From positions 1-64,000 of the forward strand of contig CAWIOX010000032.1 in the NCBI GenBank assembly GCA_963837775.1: DNA of 64,000 nt, written 5' to 3'. Made by a program: the position numbers and the translations under genes. Position 1 is the first letter of the stretch, and each line of letters opens with the position of its first letter. Of this stretch, positions 8,541-17,089 are shown in pieces. Source of the DNA: CAWIOX01 sp963837775 (GTDB lineage Bacteria > Pseudomonadota > Gammaproteobacteria > Burkholderiales > Burkholderiaceae_D). The notes beneath the pieces were generated by a model, which did no database searches, was not told the origin of the DNA, and was given only the letters and a program-made list of their open reading frames with translations.

Positions 8541-8614
8541 GGCCCGCAACATGCCTGGTGCAGCGGCACTCTGGCAAATGAAGCCCATGAATTCATGAAA
8601 TTTTTGATGCTCAA

Positions 8615-8707
8615 GGCGGCAACGGGCCATGCGTCGCGCTCACCATCTCGACCGGCACCCTGCTGTCGGCCGTGACGCTGCCGTTCTGGCTGGCGCTGTC
8701 ACGCTGA
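8615..8707 (+). pseudogene. C-terminal remnant of a membrane transporter (AEC-like)
   Basis: An open stretch encodes GGNGPCVALTISTGTLLSAV and then TLPFWLALSR before a stop at 8705-8707. This strongly resembles the last transmembrane helix of auxin-efflux-carrier (AEC) family permeases. No start codon or upstream coding continues in frame, so only the last 30 or so codons remain. It is probably the relic of a deletion or rearrangement that joined the 1-8 kb block to the esterase region. Confidence 0.5.
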
Positions 8708-8724
8708 CTGCGGGCGGCAGCCCG

Positions 8725-9903
8725 TCAATTCGCCGGCTTCAATTGGGTCGCAAAAAAACGCATCATTTCTTGCGAAGCGTCGGGCCCCTTGCCATCGGTA
8801 TAACTGCCGCGGCTGCTGCCGCCGGACCAGGCATGACCCGCACCATGCACCAGCCACTGCTCGCCGACTACCTTGCCGTCGACATCTTCGTGCACCGTGC
8901 GCGTATACGCGTGGCCGCCCCGTGCCTGCCCCTGTTCCACTTCGGCCGCGGCCTGCCGTGGCACGGTTTGCGCGATGATGTGGTCGCCGTTGCGCGGATG
9001 GACGGTCTGGTCGCGGTCGCCGTGGAACACGATGATCGGCATCGCTTGCAGGCGGGCGGCTGCGGCCGGTGCGCCGCTGCCTTTCATCGCCGCCAGGGCT
9101 GACGGCAAGTCGGTCGCCGCTGCATACGGCAAGCCGGAGTGGATGCCGACCGCCGCGTACAGCTCGGGATAGGCGGTGCCCATGATGACGGCCATCGCAC
9201 CGCCGGCCGACAGGCCGGCGATATAGACCTGCGCCGGATCAACGTGATAGCTGTCGATGATGTCCTGCGTCATCCCTGCGATGATGGATGGCTCGCCTTG
9301 GCCGCGCTGCTGATCGACGGCGTTGAACCAGTTCCAGCACTTCGATCCGTTGGCCGACTGTGCCTGCGCCGGATACAGGACCAGGCAGGGCTTTTCCTCG
9401 GCGATCGCATTCAAGCGGGTGCCGGCGGCAAAGTCATCCGGATTCTGCGTGCAGCCGTGCAGCATGACCACCAGCGGCAGCGCCTGGCCGTGATAGGCGC
9501 TCGGCACGTACAACTTGTAAGCGCGGGTGCCGGCATGATTGGTGAAGGCGCCGGCCAGGAATTTTCCCGGCGCGAGCGGGTCGACGTCCTGTTGCACATC
9601 GAATCGGGGCGTGAATGCCGGCAGCTTGAATCGGCCGCCATCGACTGGCGCCTGAATGCCCAGCCCGGCCAGCAAGTCCGGCACAAACCCGCCGGCCGCG
9701 CCGGCATTGCCGGCTTTCGCGTTCGGCGCCGGATTGATGTCATGCATGGTGCGCGGCGCGGCCGCGTTGCCGGGCCACCCGCCTGCCGGCATCAGGCCCT
9801 GCAGCGCCTGCTGAATTTTGACGGTAGCGGCGCCGGCACCGTCTTTTTGCAGCAAGCTGGCCGCTTCGCGCATGAGCGCGAACATCTTTTCATTGAGTTT
9901 CAT
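8725..9903 (-). CDS. PHB depolymerase-family esterase (LpqC-like)
   Basis: A 392-residue alpha/beta-hydrolase of the polyhydroxybutyrate depolymerase type. It shows the oxyanion segment PLVVMLHGCTQNPDDFAAG, the nucleophile elbow GLSAGGAMA (GxSxG), the acid region VFHGDRDQTVHP and a late histidine in VHGAGHAWSGG. About 100 Ala/Gly-rich residues precede the catalytic domain. No signal peptide is seen, so it is probably intracellular or cell-associated. It cleaves short 3-hydroxyalkanoate oligomers or other esters. An RHH regulator lies 30 bp upstream on the same strand, so both are probably under the iteron operator at 10361-10407. Confidence 0.88.
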   Translation of the reverse strand: MKLNEKMFALMREAASLLQKDGAGAATVKIQQALQGLMPAGGWPGNAAAPRTMHDINPAPNAKAGNAGAAGGFVPDLLAGLGIQAPVDGGRFKLPAFTPRFDVQQDVDPLAPGKFLAGAFTNHAGTRAYKLYVPSAYHGQALPLVVMLHGCTQNPDDFAAGTRLNAIAEEKPCLVLYPAQAQSANGSKCWNWFNAVDQQRGQGEPSIIAGMTQDIIDSYHVDPAQVYIAGLSAGGAMAVIMGTAYPELYAAVGIHSGLPYAAATDLPSALAAMKGSGAPAAAARLQAMPIIVFHGDRDQTVHPRNGDHIIAQTVPRQAAAEVEQGQARGGHAYTRTVHEDVDGKVVGEQWLVHGAGHAWSGGSSRGSYTDGKGPDASQEMMRFFATQLKPAN

Positions 9904-9933
9904 TGCGTATTTCCCGAGTTGGGTTAATTGGCG

Positions 9934-10347
9934 TTAGCGTATGCGCCCGGCCAGGGCGCTTTTGACGGCGGGGCTGGCATGCAGCGCGCCGAGAACATGC
10001 AGCGATTCGATGGTGGCAAGGGCCAGTTCCGGCGACACATCGGCGTCGATGCTGGCCAGGCCCAACACCTGGATTTGCAGCGTCTGTCCCGCGGCCTGCA
10101 CCGCTTCCAGATCGGCACGCGAATAGTGCTGCAATCCGAGCACCAGGCTCTTGCGGGCGACCGTCTGGCGCACCACTTCCGCATGCGTGCTCAGCTGGTT
10201 GCGAATCGCGGTGCGGATCAGGTCGGTGCGGTTTGAATAAAAACCTTCCTGTACCAGCAGGTCGATTTGGCCGAGATCGACGAGTCCCAGATTGATCGTG
10301 ATTTTCTCGGTTTCGCTTACCTTCGAACGAATTTCATGCACACTCAT
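9934..10347 (-). CDS. CopG/ribbon-helix-helix transcriptional regulator
   Basis: A 137-residue protein with an N-terminal ribbon-helix-helix domain: the strand EKITINLGLVDLGQIDLLV is followed by the turn YSNRTDLIRTAIRNQL, typical of CopG/NikR-like DNA-binding proteins. The C-terminal half, about 80 residues, is of unknown type and ends in VLGALHASPAVKSALAGRIR. GGAGGA lies just upstream of the ATG. It precedes the esterase gene in one unit. Four CATCCAT-like iterons at 11-bp spacing stand in front of the gene, which points to autoregulation. The ligand, if any, is unknown. Confidence 0.82.
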   Translation of the reverse strand: MSVHEIRSKVSETEKITINLGLVDLGQIDLLVQEGFYSNRTDLIRTAIRNQLSTHAEVVRQTVARKSLVLGLQHYSRADLEAVQAAGQTLQIQVLGLASIDADVSPELALATIESLHVLGALHASPAVKSALAGRIR

Positions 10348-10360
10348 GGCTATCCTCCAT

Positions 10361-10407
10361 CATCCATTTAACATCCATATACCATCTAATTACCATCCAT
10401 ATGGATG
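10361..10407. promoter_or_regulatory. Phased iteron operator of the RHH regulator
   Basis: CATCCAT-like words start at 10361, 10372, 10383 (degenerate, CATCTAA) and 10394, exactly 11 bp apart. The last is joined to its inverse to form the palindrome CATCCATATGGATG (10394-10407). One helical-turn spacing is typical for cooperative RHH binding. The array abuts the ribosome-binding site of the regulator gene. Confidence 0.7.
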
Positions 10408-10812
10408 TTATTATAGAATTGAAACGCCGATTGTCAAGCCCGGATGCAGCCGTCTGGCGCGTACCGTCTCCGGATGGCAAGCGGCGCTGCTTGGGCCCAG
10501 AGGAACTCTGGCGTGTTTTAAATGGACATCATCCGCTTTGCGTTCAGCCAAGTTCAGCCGGCCTCAGCAAAACTCAAGGTTCTGTACGGCGCCGCACAGA
10601 CCGGTCACGACCTTGAGTCCAAACTGTGAACTAGCCGGACTTTAGGAGCGGCTGCAGCAGGATTGCTGCTGCTCCGGGATTTGCACTCATTTCCAGCTAA
10701 CTAGTTAATGTGCTTGCTTGATCAAGCCATCGGAAGAAACAGCTCGGCCAGTTGCACTTCGATCTCCGGGAACCATTTCGAATCGACTGCCAATGCTTCA
10801 TGAGGACACGAA
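10408..10812. other. Intergenic region without a recognised gene
   Basis: The stretch lies between the divergent RHH regulator and the plus-strand hypothetical gene. I see short frames only, with no motif or convincing translation signal. It must hold the promoters of both flanking units, but I cannot place the plus-strand one. Confidence 0.5.
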
Positions 10813-11202
10813 ATGACCTACGATAAAAGCAACACCTATGGCGCCTACCAGGACAATCGACACCAAAGGCCTGAGACGGAATTGTTGAAGGCGGCTGCCC
10901 CGACCGGGATTCGGGTTCACAAGCTGAAAAATGTTCCGCTAAGAATGCCATTCATCGATCGCATCAAGGTGCTGCTGCGGGGTTCTGACAAGGACCTGGT
11001 CAGGAACGGGAGCCGGGGCTACCAAGCTGAAATGCTGCCGTCGTCTACGCAAAGAGGCAAGCGGCAACGCTCTTTGCCCGGGGTGGATGCAATTGCGCCC
11101 GGATCGGCAGCGCTGCTGGCATCCGGCAAGGCCGATCGACTCTGGTCGGCAGACAAGAAGTACGGCCGGGAAATGGAGTATACCCGCTCGAATCTGGGCT
11201 AA
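10813..11202 (+). CDS. Hypothetical protein
   Basis: A 129-residue open frame, basic and polar, starting MTYDKSNTYGAYQDNRHQRP. GAGG lies about 9 nt before the ATG. I recognise no domain. Lys and Arg are frequent (for example STQRGKRQRS) and no membrane segment is present. It ends 40 bp before the flavoprotein gene on the same strand, which supports a small operon. A longer frame on the opposite strand overlaps its end but is a shadow of the next gene. It could also be a non-coding stretch. Confidence 0.42.
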   Translation: MTYDKSNTYGAYQDNRHQRPETELLKAAAPTGIRVHKLKNVPLRMPFIDRIKVLLRGSDKDLVRNGSRGYQAEMLPSSTQRGKRQRSLPGVDAIAPGSAALLASGKADRLWSADKKYGREMEYTRSNLG

Positions 11203-11242
11203 TCGCTGGTAGCAGCGCCCCAAATCGCATCAGGAGATGAAC

Positions 11243-12313
11243 GTGACGGAACCGCGCACAGGGCAGGCCCCGGCAGTGCTGAAGAGAGATGAATTTCACC
11301 TTGAATTCCGTCGCTCTTTCGTCGATCCCACGTTTGATGCGGTGCAGGCGGAAATCGCCAAAGTGGAACAGGTGGCCTGGGAAAATTACATCAACGGCAA
11401 CAAGGCGCCAATCACCGCCAAGGCAGGGCCGGAGTTTGCCGATCCTGACTATGAGCTGTCGGTCGAATGGCGGGCTACCCGCGACAAATTGATTGCGGCG
11501 CAAGCCAGGCAAACAGACCCCGCCACCCAATCCAGGGTGTTGCTGATCTGCGGCTCTGCGCGCAATGACGGCACTTGCCCCGGCGAAATCTCCAAGACCT
11601 TCCGCCTGGTTAACATCGCGGCCGAAACACTGCAAGCCGCCGAGATCGAAGTCGATCTGCTGGATCTCAGCCTGCTCACTTCGGCCTACGACAAGCACAT
11701 CTACCCCTGCAAGGGCTGCGTCTCCACCGCGATGCCGCTATGTCATTGGCCTTGCAGTTGCTACCCGAATCATGGCCAGCGCCAGACCAATGACTGGATG
11801 GCCGAGATCTATGAAAAATGGGTCGCCGCGCATGCGGTGATCATCATGACGCCGGTGTACTGGTACCAGACGCCCGGGGTCTTGAAGCAGATGATAGACC
11901 GGCTGGTTTGTGCCGACGGCGGCAATCCCGATCCGACCACCACCTCGGGCAAGAACGCGAAAAAAGCGAAGGAACTGGAGCTCAAGGGCTGGCCCTACCC
12001 CAAGCATCTGGCCGGGCGCGCCTATGGCCTGGTGGTGCATGGCGATGTCGCCGGCATAGAAAGCGTGCGCCGCGGATTGTCGGATTGGCTGGACTGGATG
12101 GGCCTGCTCGATGCCGGCGCCTTGTCGCGACTGGACAGGTATATCGGCTATTACGAATCCTATGCAGAAAGCCATGCGGCGCTGGATCGCGACCTGGCGC
12201 TGCAGCAGGAGGTGCGCAATGTTGCCAGCGCCGTCGTGAATGCGGTGGCCGAAATAAGAGCAGGAAGTTTCTCGACACCGGATGCCGGCTTGGAGCGGCC
12301 GCGCCCCAAATAA
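11243..12313 (+). CDS. NAD(P)H-dependent FMN reductase-like flavoprotein
   Basis: A flavodoxin-fold protein of about 356 residues. The phosphate-binding loop VLLICGSARNDGTCPGEISK is followed by the middle TPVYWYQTPGVLKQMIDRL, as in the NADPH-dependent FMN reductase/WrbA superfamily. An extra N-terminal region of about 90 residues and a cysteine-rich insert (YPCKGCVSTAMPLCHWPCSC) are present; the cysteines might bind metal. I prefer the GTG at 11243 because AGGAG is 6 nt upstream; the ATG at 11237 touches that site directly. Reduction of quinones, FMN or metals is possible; the substrate is unknown. Confidence 0.82.
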   Translation: MTEPRTGQAPAVLKRDEFHLEFRRSFVDPTFDAVQAEIAKVEQVAWENYINGNKAPITAKAGPEFADPDYELSVEWRATRDKLIAAQARQTDPATQSRVLLICGSARNDGTCPGEISKTFRLVNIAAETLQAAEIEVDLLDLSLLTSAYDKHIYPCKGCVSTAMPLCHWPCSCYPNHGQRQTNDWMAEIYEKWVAAHAVIIMTPVYWYQTPGVLKQMIDRLVCADGGNPDPTTTSGKNAKKAKELELKGWPYPKHLAGRAYGLVVHGDVAGIESVRRGLSDWLDWMGLLDAGALSRLDRYIGYYESYAESHAALDRDLALQQEVRNVASAVVNAVAEIRAGSFSTPDAGLERPRPK

Positions 12314-12524
12314 GGGTGCGGCCGAATTGGGCGTGCCTGCTGCACAGGCACGGCAGCTGAAACAGGGTACGTGCCGCCCTGACATTGGCGCGGCAGGAAT
12401 CCATCTGGAAAATAATGGACTTATCCCCTACCCTTAAATGAAGCCCCTGCGCCGCCCCACCCTGCATGATTTGGCGCATGGATTTCATCTGGCAAGCCGC
12501 CGTTGCAATCTCGGGAGAATGCGC

Positions 12525-12933
12525 ATGGATAGCGGGCAGGACAAGCAGGCATCAGCTTCGGCCACGATACCGGTGATCAGTTCGTTCAGCGCGGTGACGC
12601 TGGCGACCCACGACATGGCGCGCGCGGTCGAGTTTTACCGCACGCTCGGCTTCATGCTGCGCCACGGCGGCCCGGAGTGCGAGTTCAGCACCTTCGGCGT
12701 CGGCTCCTGCTATCTGAACCTGATCGCCGCGCCGGCGAAAGCGCCAGTGGTCGTGGTGGGGCCGCATCATCTTTTACGTGTCGGACGTGGATGCGCTGTA
12801 CGCGCAGGCGCTCGCGCAGCACCTGCACCCGCAAGCGCCGCCGCGCGACGCCGAATGGGGCGAACGCTATTTCCACATCATCGACCCCGACGGCCATGAA
12901 CTGAGCTTCGCCCGGCCGCTGCGGTTGCCGTGA
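12525..12933 (+). pseudogene. Glyoxalase/dioxygenase-fold protein, frameshifted
   Basis: The first half encodes a vicinal-oxygen-chelate domain start (AVTLATHDMARAVEFYRTLG, then ECEFSTFGVGSCYLNLIAAP). Near 12755-12766 the frame shifts by one base. The other frame continues with IIFYVSDVDALYAQALAQ and ends with FHIIDPDGHELSFARPL before a stop at 12931. Joined, they make a complete small VOC protein of about 135 residues. The ATG at 12525 has GGGAG 7 nt upstream. The shift falls in a G-rich run and could be a sequencing error. Confidence 0.75.
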
Positions 12934-12964
12934 GCGGGCCAGGAAACCCGCGCTGCCAAACTGC

Positions 12965-13690
12965 CTACTTGCGCACTTCGAGCCGGTTGATCACGCCGTC
13001 GACCGCATGCAGATACCAGGCGTCCTGCTCGGCGCGGGCGCTTTCGGCCGCGGTCGAAACCACGCCCTGCAGCGTGACGATCCGTTTTTCGCAGTTGATC
13101 CCGATCTGATCCGCATGCACGAACGGATCGGTCTCCAGCACCAGGCGCAGCGCATCGATCAGTTCGTAATCGCTGTCGTCTTCCTGCGGCACCACCGCCA
13201 GTTCGTTGACGACGTCGCGGCAGCCGCGCGCCCACCAGGCGAGCACGCCGGCCAGCCGCTTATGCGACAGGCTGATCACCTGCCCGCTCAGGGTGACGAT
13301 GCCATCCTCGACCGAGATCAGCAGTGCGCCGCTGGCATCGCCGGCCGCTTCCCTCAGCGTTTCGACCTGGTCCTTGACCCAGGTGCGCACGGTGCAGTTC
13401 TGGAAATCCACATGCTGCAGGATTTGCCCGCACACCGCATCGCGCACTGCGCCGTCGCCGGCGTGCTCACCGGCGGCCACCCGCAACTGATCGAGCAGGC
13501 CATTGCCGCCGCTGATCGAGCGCGCCAACGCAAGCGCTTTTTTCTTGCATGCAATATCCGGCACCTCCCCGGCCAGCACCAGCACACCGTCGATGAAATG
13601 CATCGCGATCGGATGGTTCTGCAAGTTGATGCCCGATTCATACTCGAAAGCGGCCTGGACCCGTTTCAACACTGCGTCTTTACCCTGCAT
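12965..13690 (-). CDS. Protein with three BON domains
   Basis: A 241-residue protein made of three repeated BON-like modules. Each has the pattern of a helix followed by I-x-V-x-x-G-x-V-x-L-x-G: GVLVLAGEVPD, GIVTLSGQVIS and RIVTLQGVVST, at roughly residues 35, 130 and 205. BON domains bind phospholipid or the cell envelope and occur in osmotic-stress proteins such as OsmY. No signal peptide is visible, which is unusual for an envelope protein. AGGAG lies 8 nt before the ATG. A repeat-family copy lies 116 bp upstream. Confidence 0.8.
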   Translation of the reverse strand: MQGKDAVLKRVQAAFEYESGINLQNHPIAMHFIDGVLVLAGEVPDIACKKKALALARSISGGNGLLDQLRVAAGEHAGDGAVRDAVCGQILQHVDFQNCTVRTWVKDQVETLREAAGDASGALLISVEDGIVTLSGQVISLSHKRLAGVLAWWARGCRDVVNELAVVPQEDDSDYELIDALRLVLETDPFVHADQIGINCEKRIVTLQGVVSTAAESARAEQDAWYLHAVDGVINRLEVRK

Positions 13691-13805
13691 GATCTGAACT
13701 CCTGTGAGGTTGATGGATTCACTATCGGATTCAGTTCAGTGTAGGAACAAGCGCGGTTCATTGCCAAGTTTTTATCCGGAACGGCCCGAATGTAAAGATA
13801 ATTGA

Positions 13806-13881
13806 TGGGGTATGCATCAAAATCATGCCGTTGCCGCAATCATTCAGCGGGCTTTTAAATATACAGGGTGGAGTATTAATC
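13806..13881 (+). repeat. Intergenic repeat family, copy B
   Basis: This is nearly identical to copy A over its first 38 bp and ends with ATAC-N8-GTAT. It fills the space between the stop of queG, which it touches, and the start region of the BON-domain gene. Confidence 0.7.
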
Positions 13882-14977
13882 AGGCTCCAGCATGCTGCGC
13901 GAGCGCCCACAGCACGTGTTCGCGCACCATCTCGGACGGATGCGCCAGCCGCGCGCGCAGTGCGGCGACGATTTCGGGCGCGCCCGGCATCGCGCCGGCG
14001 GCGTTGCCCAGCCCCACCGCCAGGTTGCGCAGCCAGCACTCATGGCCGATGCGGCGGATCGGGCTGCCTTCCAGATTGCGGTTGAATTGCGCCTCGTCCC
14101 ACGCGAACAGGTCGACCAGCATCGCGCCGTCGAGGCCGTTGCGCACGTCGAAATCATTCAGCGCGGCAGTCTGCGCGAACTTGTTCCACGGACACACCAG
14201 CTGGCAATCGTCGCAGCCGTACACGCGGTTGCCGATCAGCGCCCGCAGCTCGACCGGGATGCTGCCCCTGAGCTCGATGGTCAGGTAAGAGATGCAGCGC
14301 CGCGCATCGAGCCGGTACGGCGCGACGATCGCCTTGGTCGGGCAGATGTCGATGCAGGCGCTGCACTGGCCGCAGTGCGCGCTGATCGGCTCGTCCACCG
14401 GCAGCGGCAGATCGGTCAGCATTTCCCCCAGGAAAAATAGCGAGCCGGCCTCGCGGCTCAGCAGCAGCGTATGCTTGCCGCGCCAGCCCAGGCCGGATTT
14501 CTGCGCCAGCGCCACTTCCATCACCGGCGCCGAATCGGTAAACACCCGATAGCCGAAGTCGCCGACCTCGCCGCGGATGCGGTCCGCCAGCTGCTGCAGG
14601 CGCGCGCGCAACACCTTGTGATAGTCGCGGCCGCGCGCATAGATCGAGATATTCGCCGCCGCCGGCTGTTCCAGCCGCGCCAGTTCCGCGCTGCGCCAGT
14701 CCTCGCCCGCCGTCTGCGGCAGATACGGCATGCGCGCGGTGATCACCCGTATCGTGCCCGGCACCAGCTCGGCCGGACGGGCGCGCTTCAGGCCGTGCGC
14801 GGCCATGTAGCCCATCTCGCCGTGGTAATTCTTATCCAGCCAGTCCTGCAGCCCGGCTTCCGTATACGACAGGTTGGCGTCGGTGATGCAGACTTCGGAA
14901 AAGCCGAGTTCCCGCCCCCACGCCTTGATCGTCAGCGCCAGTGCGAGTAAATTGTCAGTGTTATCAGTTGCGGCCAT
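13880..14977 (-). CDS. queG: Epoxyqueuosine reductase
   Basis: A 365-residue protein that reduces epoxyqueuosine to queuosine in the wobble base of tRNAs for Asp, Asn, His and Tyr, using cobalamin and two [4Fe-4S] clusters. Both cluster motifs are present: CGQCSACIDICPTKAI, and CDDCQLVCPWN with the nearby C of RRCISYLTIE. The early segment SEVCITDANLSYTEAGLQDW is typical. A C-terminal HEAT-like segment follows. I start at the ATG at 14977; the preceding TTG is less likely. It is divergent from tsaE, the usual arrangement in related bacteria. Confidence 0.95.
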   Translation of the reverse strand: MAATDNTDNLLALALTIKAWGRELGFSEVCITDANLSYTEAGLQDWLDKNYHGEMGYMAAHGLKRARPAELVPGTIRVITARMPYLPQTAGEDWRSAELARLEQPAAANISIYARGRDYHKVLRARLQQLADRIRGEVGDFGYRVFTDSAPVMEVALAQKSGLGWRGKHTLLLSREAGSLFFLGEMLTDLPLPVDEPISAHCGQCSACIDICPTKAIVAPYRLDARRCISYLTIELRGSIPVELRALIGNRVYGCDDCQLVCPWNKFAQTAALNDFDVRNGLDGAMLVDLFAWDEAQFNRNLEGSPIRRIGHECWLRNLAVGLGNAAGAMPGAPEIVAALRARLAHPSEMVREHVLWALAQHAGA

Positions 14978-15035
14978 CAATCCATTATCCTATTGATACG
15001 ATGCGATGAAGTTTTGACTGTCATCGCGTCCCGTT

Positions 15036-15075
15036 CTCACCCTCTCCCGCTTGCGGGAGAGGGCCGGGGTGAGGG
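15036..15075. repeat. REP-like palindromic element
   Basis: An 11-bp inverted repeat (arm CCCTCTCCCGC) with a TT centre, further flanked by TCAC and GTGA, forms a strong hairpin between the divergent queG and tsaE genes. It matches the widely seen CCCTCTCCC...GGGAGAGGG extragenic palindromes of proteobacteria. It lies in the tsaE leader. Confidence 0.75.
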
Positions 15076-15170
15076 GATGCGGCTTCGTACTTAGTTTTGC
15101 CGCATCAATAACTGCAAAATCCGGCGCTGCAGCACAGCGCAACAAACATCAAGAACAACCATTTTACGAG

Positions 15171-15656
15171 ATGCAGCACTACAGCACCCACCTCCATGAC
15201 GAAGCCGGCACTGCCGCACTGGGCGCCGCGCTGTCGCGCGCGCTGGCGCCCGGCCTGACGATCTACCTGCACGGCGACCTCGGCGCCGGCAAGACCGCGC
15301 TGACCCGGGCGCTGCTGCACGCGGCCGGCCACGACGGCCACGTCAAGAGCCCGACCTACACGCTGGCCGAACCGTACACGGTGACGATCGACGGCCGCCC
15401 GACCGATGTGATCCATTTCGACCTGTACCGGATGGCCAGCCCGGAAGAGTTCCTCGACGCCGGATTCCGCGAAGACTTTAACGACAGCAACATCTGCATC
15501 GTCGAATGGCCGGAACAGGCCGCCGGCGTGCTGCCGCCGCCTGACATCGAGCTATTCCTGACTGTGGCCGGCGAGGGTCGTGATGTAGAATTGCGCGCAC
15601 TGTCCGACAAAGGGTCACAATGCCTCGACCGCCTGCACTTCGCCCCGAATCTATGA
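15171..15656 (+). CDS. tsaE: tRNA threonylcarbamoyladenosine biosynthesis ATPase TsaE
   Basis: A 161-residue P-loop ATPase required with TsaB and TsaD for the t6A modification at position 37 of ANN-reading tRNAs. The Walker A motif is GDLGAGKTALTR. The conserved middle SPTYTLAEPY and VIHFDLYRMASPEEFLDAGF is complete, as is the IVEWPEQ element. I start at the ATG at 15171 (MQHYSTHLHDEAG), the size of characterised homologues. A longer frame runs into the REP element and is rejected. It overlaps the amidase gene, indicating translational coupling. Confidence 0.95.
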   Translation: MQHYSTHLHDEAGTAALGAALSRALAPGLTIYLHGDLGAGKTALTRALLHAAGHDGHVKSPTYTLAEPYTVTIDGRPTDVIHFDLYRMASPEEFLDAGFREDFNDSNICIVEWPEQAAGVLPPPDIELFLTVAGEGRDVELRALSDKGSQCLDRLHFAPNL

Positions 15657-16990
15657 ATAACCGAACCACCGGCGCCACCCGCCGCACCGTGCTCAAAGCC
15701 GGCGGCACGCTGCTGCTGTCGCTGATCGCCCCGGCGCCCTCGTTTGCCGCGCAAATCCTCGCGGTGCGGGTCTGGCCGTCGGAAGAATACACCCGCGTCA
15801 CGCTGGAAAACGACAGCAACCTGAAAGCCACCCATTTTCTGGTCAAGGACCCGAACCGGCTGGTGGTCGACATCGAAGGGCTGGAACTGAATCCGACGCT
15901 GAAGGAACTGATCGCCAAGGTCAAGGCCAACGACCCTTACATCAGCCAGGTCCGGGTCGGCCAGAACCGCCCGAACGTGGTGCGGCTGGTGTTCGACCTG
16001 AAGGCCGAGATCAACCCGCAGGTATTCACGCTGGCGCCGGCCGGCAACTACCAGCACCGGCTGGTGTTCGACCTGTATCCGCTGAAGGAAGTCGACCCGA
16101 TTCTGGCCTTGCTCGAATCCGGCCAGCGGCCGCAGGACCGCGCGCCGCAAGAGGCTGTGCCAGCCGCAGAAAGCAAGCCGGAAAGCAAGCCAGAGACCAA
16201 GCCGGAAACGCCGCCGGCCAGGGCCGAACCCAAAGCCGAGCCGAAACCCGAAGCCAAGGCCGATAAGGCGCCGCAGATCACGCGCATGATCACCATCGCG
16301 CTCGACCCCGGCCACGGCGGCGAAGATCCGGGCGCGGTCGGCAAATCCGGCAGCCGCGAAAAAGACGTGGTGCTGGCGATCGCCAAGCGCCTGAAAGCCC
16401 GCATCGAACAGCAGCCGAACATGCGCGTGATGCTGACCCGCGACGCCGATTACTTCGTGCCGCTGCATGTGCGGGTGCAAAAAGCGCGCAAGGTGCAGGC
16501 CGACCTGTTCATGTCGATCCACGCCGACGCCTTCGTCGAATCGACCGCGCGCGGCTCCTCGGTGTTCGTGCTGTCGGAAAAAGGCGCGACCTCGACCGCT
16601 GCGCGCTGGCTGGCCAACAAGGAAAATGCGGCCGATCTGATCGGCGGCGTCAACATCAAGAGCCACGACCGGCAACTGGCCAGCGTGCTGCTCGACCTGT
16701 CGACCACCGCGCAAATCAATGACAGCATGAAGCTCGGCAAGGCGGTGCTGGGCGAGATCGGCGGCATCAACCGGCTGCACAAGGGTTCGGTCGAACAGGC
16801 CGGTTTCGCGGTGCTGAAGGCGCCGGACATCCCGTCGATCCTGATCGAGACCGCCTTCATCTCGAACCCGGAAGAAGAAGCCAAGCTGACCGACGACGCG
16901 TACCAAGACCAGATGGCCGACGCGGTGCTGTCCGGCATCAAGAAATACTTCGCGAAGAATCCGCCATTGTCGAAGAACCGCATGACCTGA
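15620..16990 (+). CDS. amiC: N-acetylmuramoyl-L-alanine amidase, Tat-exported
   Basis: A 456-residue periplasmic cell-wall amidase that splits daughter cells by cutting the peptide stem from MurNAc. It has a twin-arginine signal (TRRTVLKAGGTLLLSLIAP), an AMIN domain (about residues 45-145), a Pro/Glu/Lys-rich linker and the zinc Amidase_3 domain with ALDPGHGGEDPGAVG, MSIHADAF and ILIETAFISNPEEE. AAGGG stands before the ATG at 15620; an internal ATG at 15653 overlaps the tsaE stop and is the alternative start. It forms an operon with tsaE. A 25-bp hairpin follows the gene. Confidence 0.93.
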   Translation: MPRPPALRPESMNNRTTGATRRTVLKAGGTLLLSLIAPAPSFAAQILAVRVWPSEEYTRVTLENDSNLKATHFLVKDPNRLVVDIEGLELNPTLKELIAKVKANDPYISQVRVGQNRPNVVRLVFDLKAEINPQVFTLAPAGNYQHRLVFDLYPLKEVDPILALLESGQRPQDRAPQEAVPAAESKPESKPETKPETPPARAEPKAEPKPEAKADKAPQITRMITIALDPGHGGEDPGAVGKSGSREKDVVLAIAKRLKARIEQQPNMRVMLTRDADYFVPLHVRVQKARKVQADLFMSIHADAFVESTARGSSVFVLSEKGATSTAARWLANKENAADLIGGVNIKSHDRQLASVLLDLSTTAQINDSMKLGKAVLGEIGGINRLHKGSVEQAGFAVLKAPDIPSILIETAFISNPEEEAKLTDDAYQDQMADAVLSGIKKYFAKNPPLSKNRMT

Positions 16991-17004
16991 CGCCGCACCG
17001 CTTC

Positions 17005-17069
17005 GTAGGATGGGTGCAACCCATCATGTAGCTCCAAGCAACAGACATGATGGGTTGCACCCATCCTAC
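17005..17069. repeat. Perfect 25-bp inverted repeat
   Basis: The arms 17005-17029 and 17045-17069 are perfectly complementary around a 15-nt loop. Each arm itself contains a GGATGGGTGCAACCCATC-type palindrome. It resembles repeats found between genes in many proteobacteria. No U-tract follows, so it may stabilise amiC mRNA rather than terminate it. Confidence 0.8.
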
Positions 17070-17089
17070 TACTGCACCACAAGCAAACA

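Noticed and set aside
11045..11698. 217-codon minus-strand frame across the hypothetical gene and the flavoprotein gene
   Set aside because: The flavoprotein on the other strand has clear cofactor motifs; this frame has none.
15356..16906. 516-codon open frame antisense to tsaE and amiC
   Set aside because: Both sense genes are unmistakable; the antisense frame has no motif.
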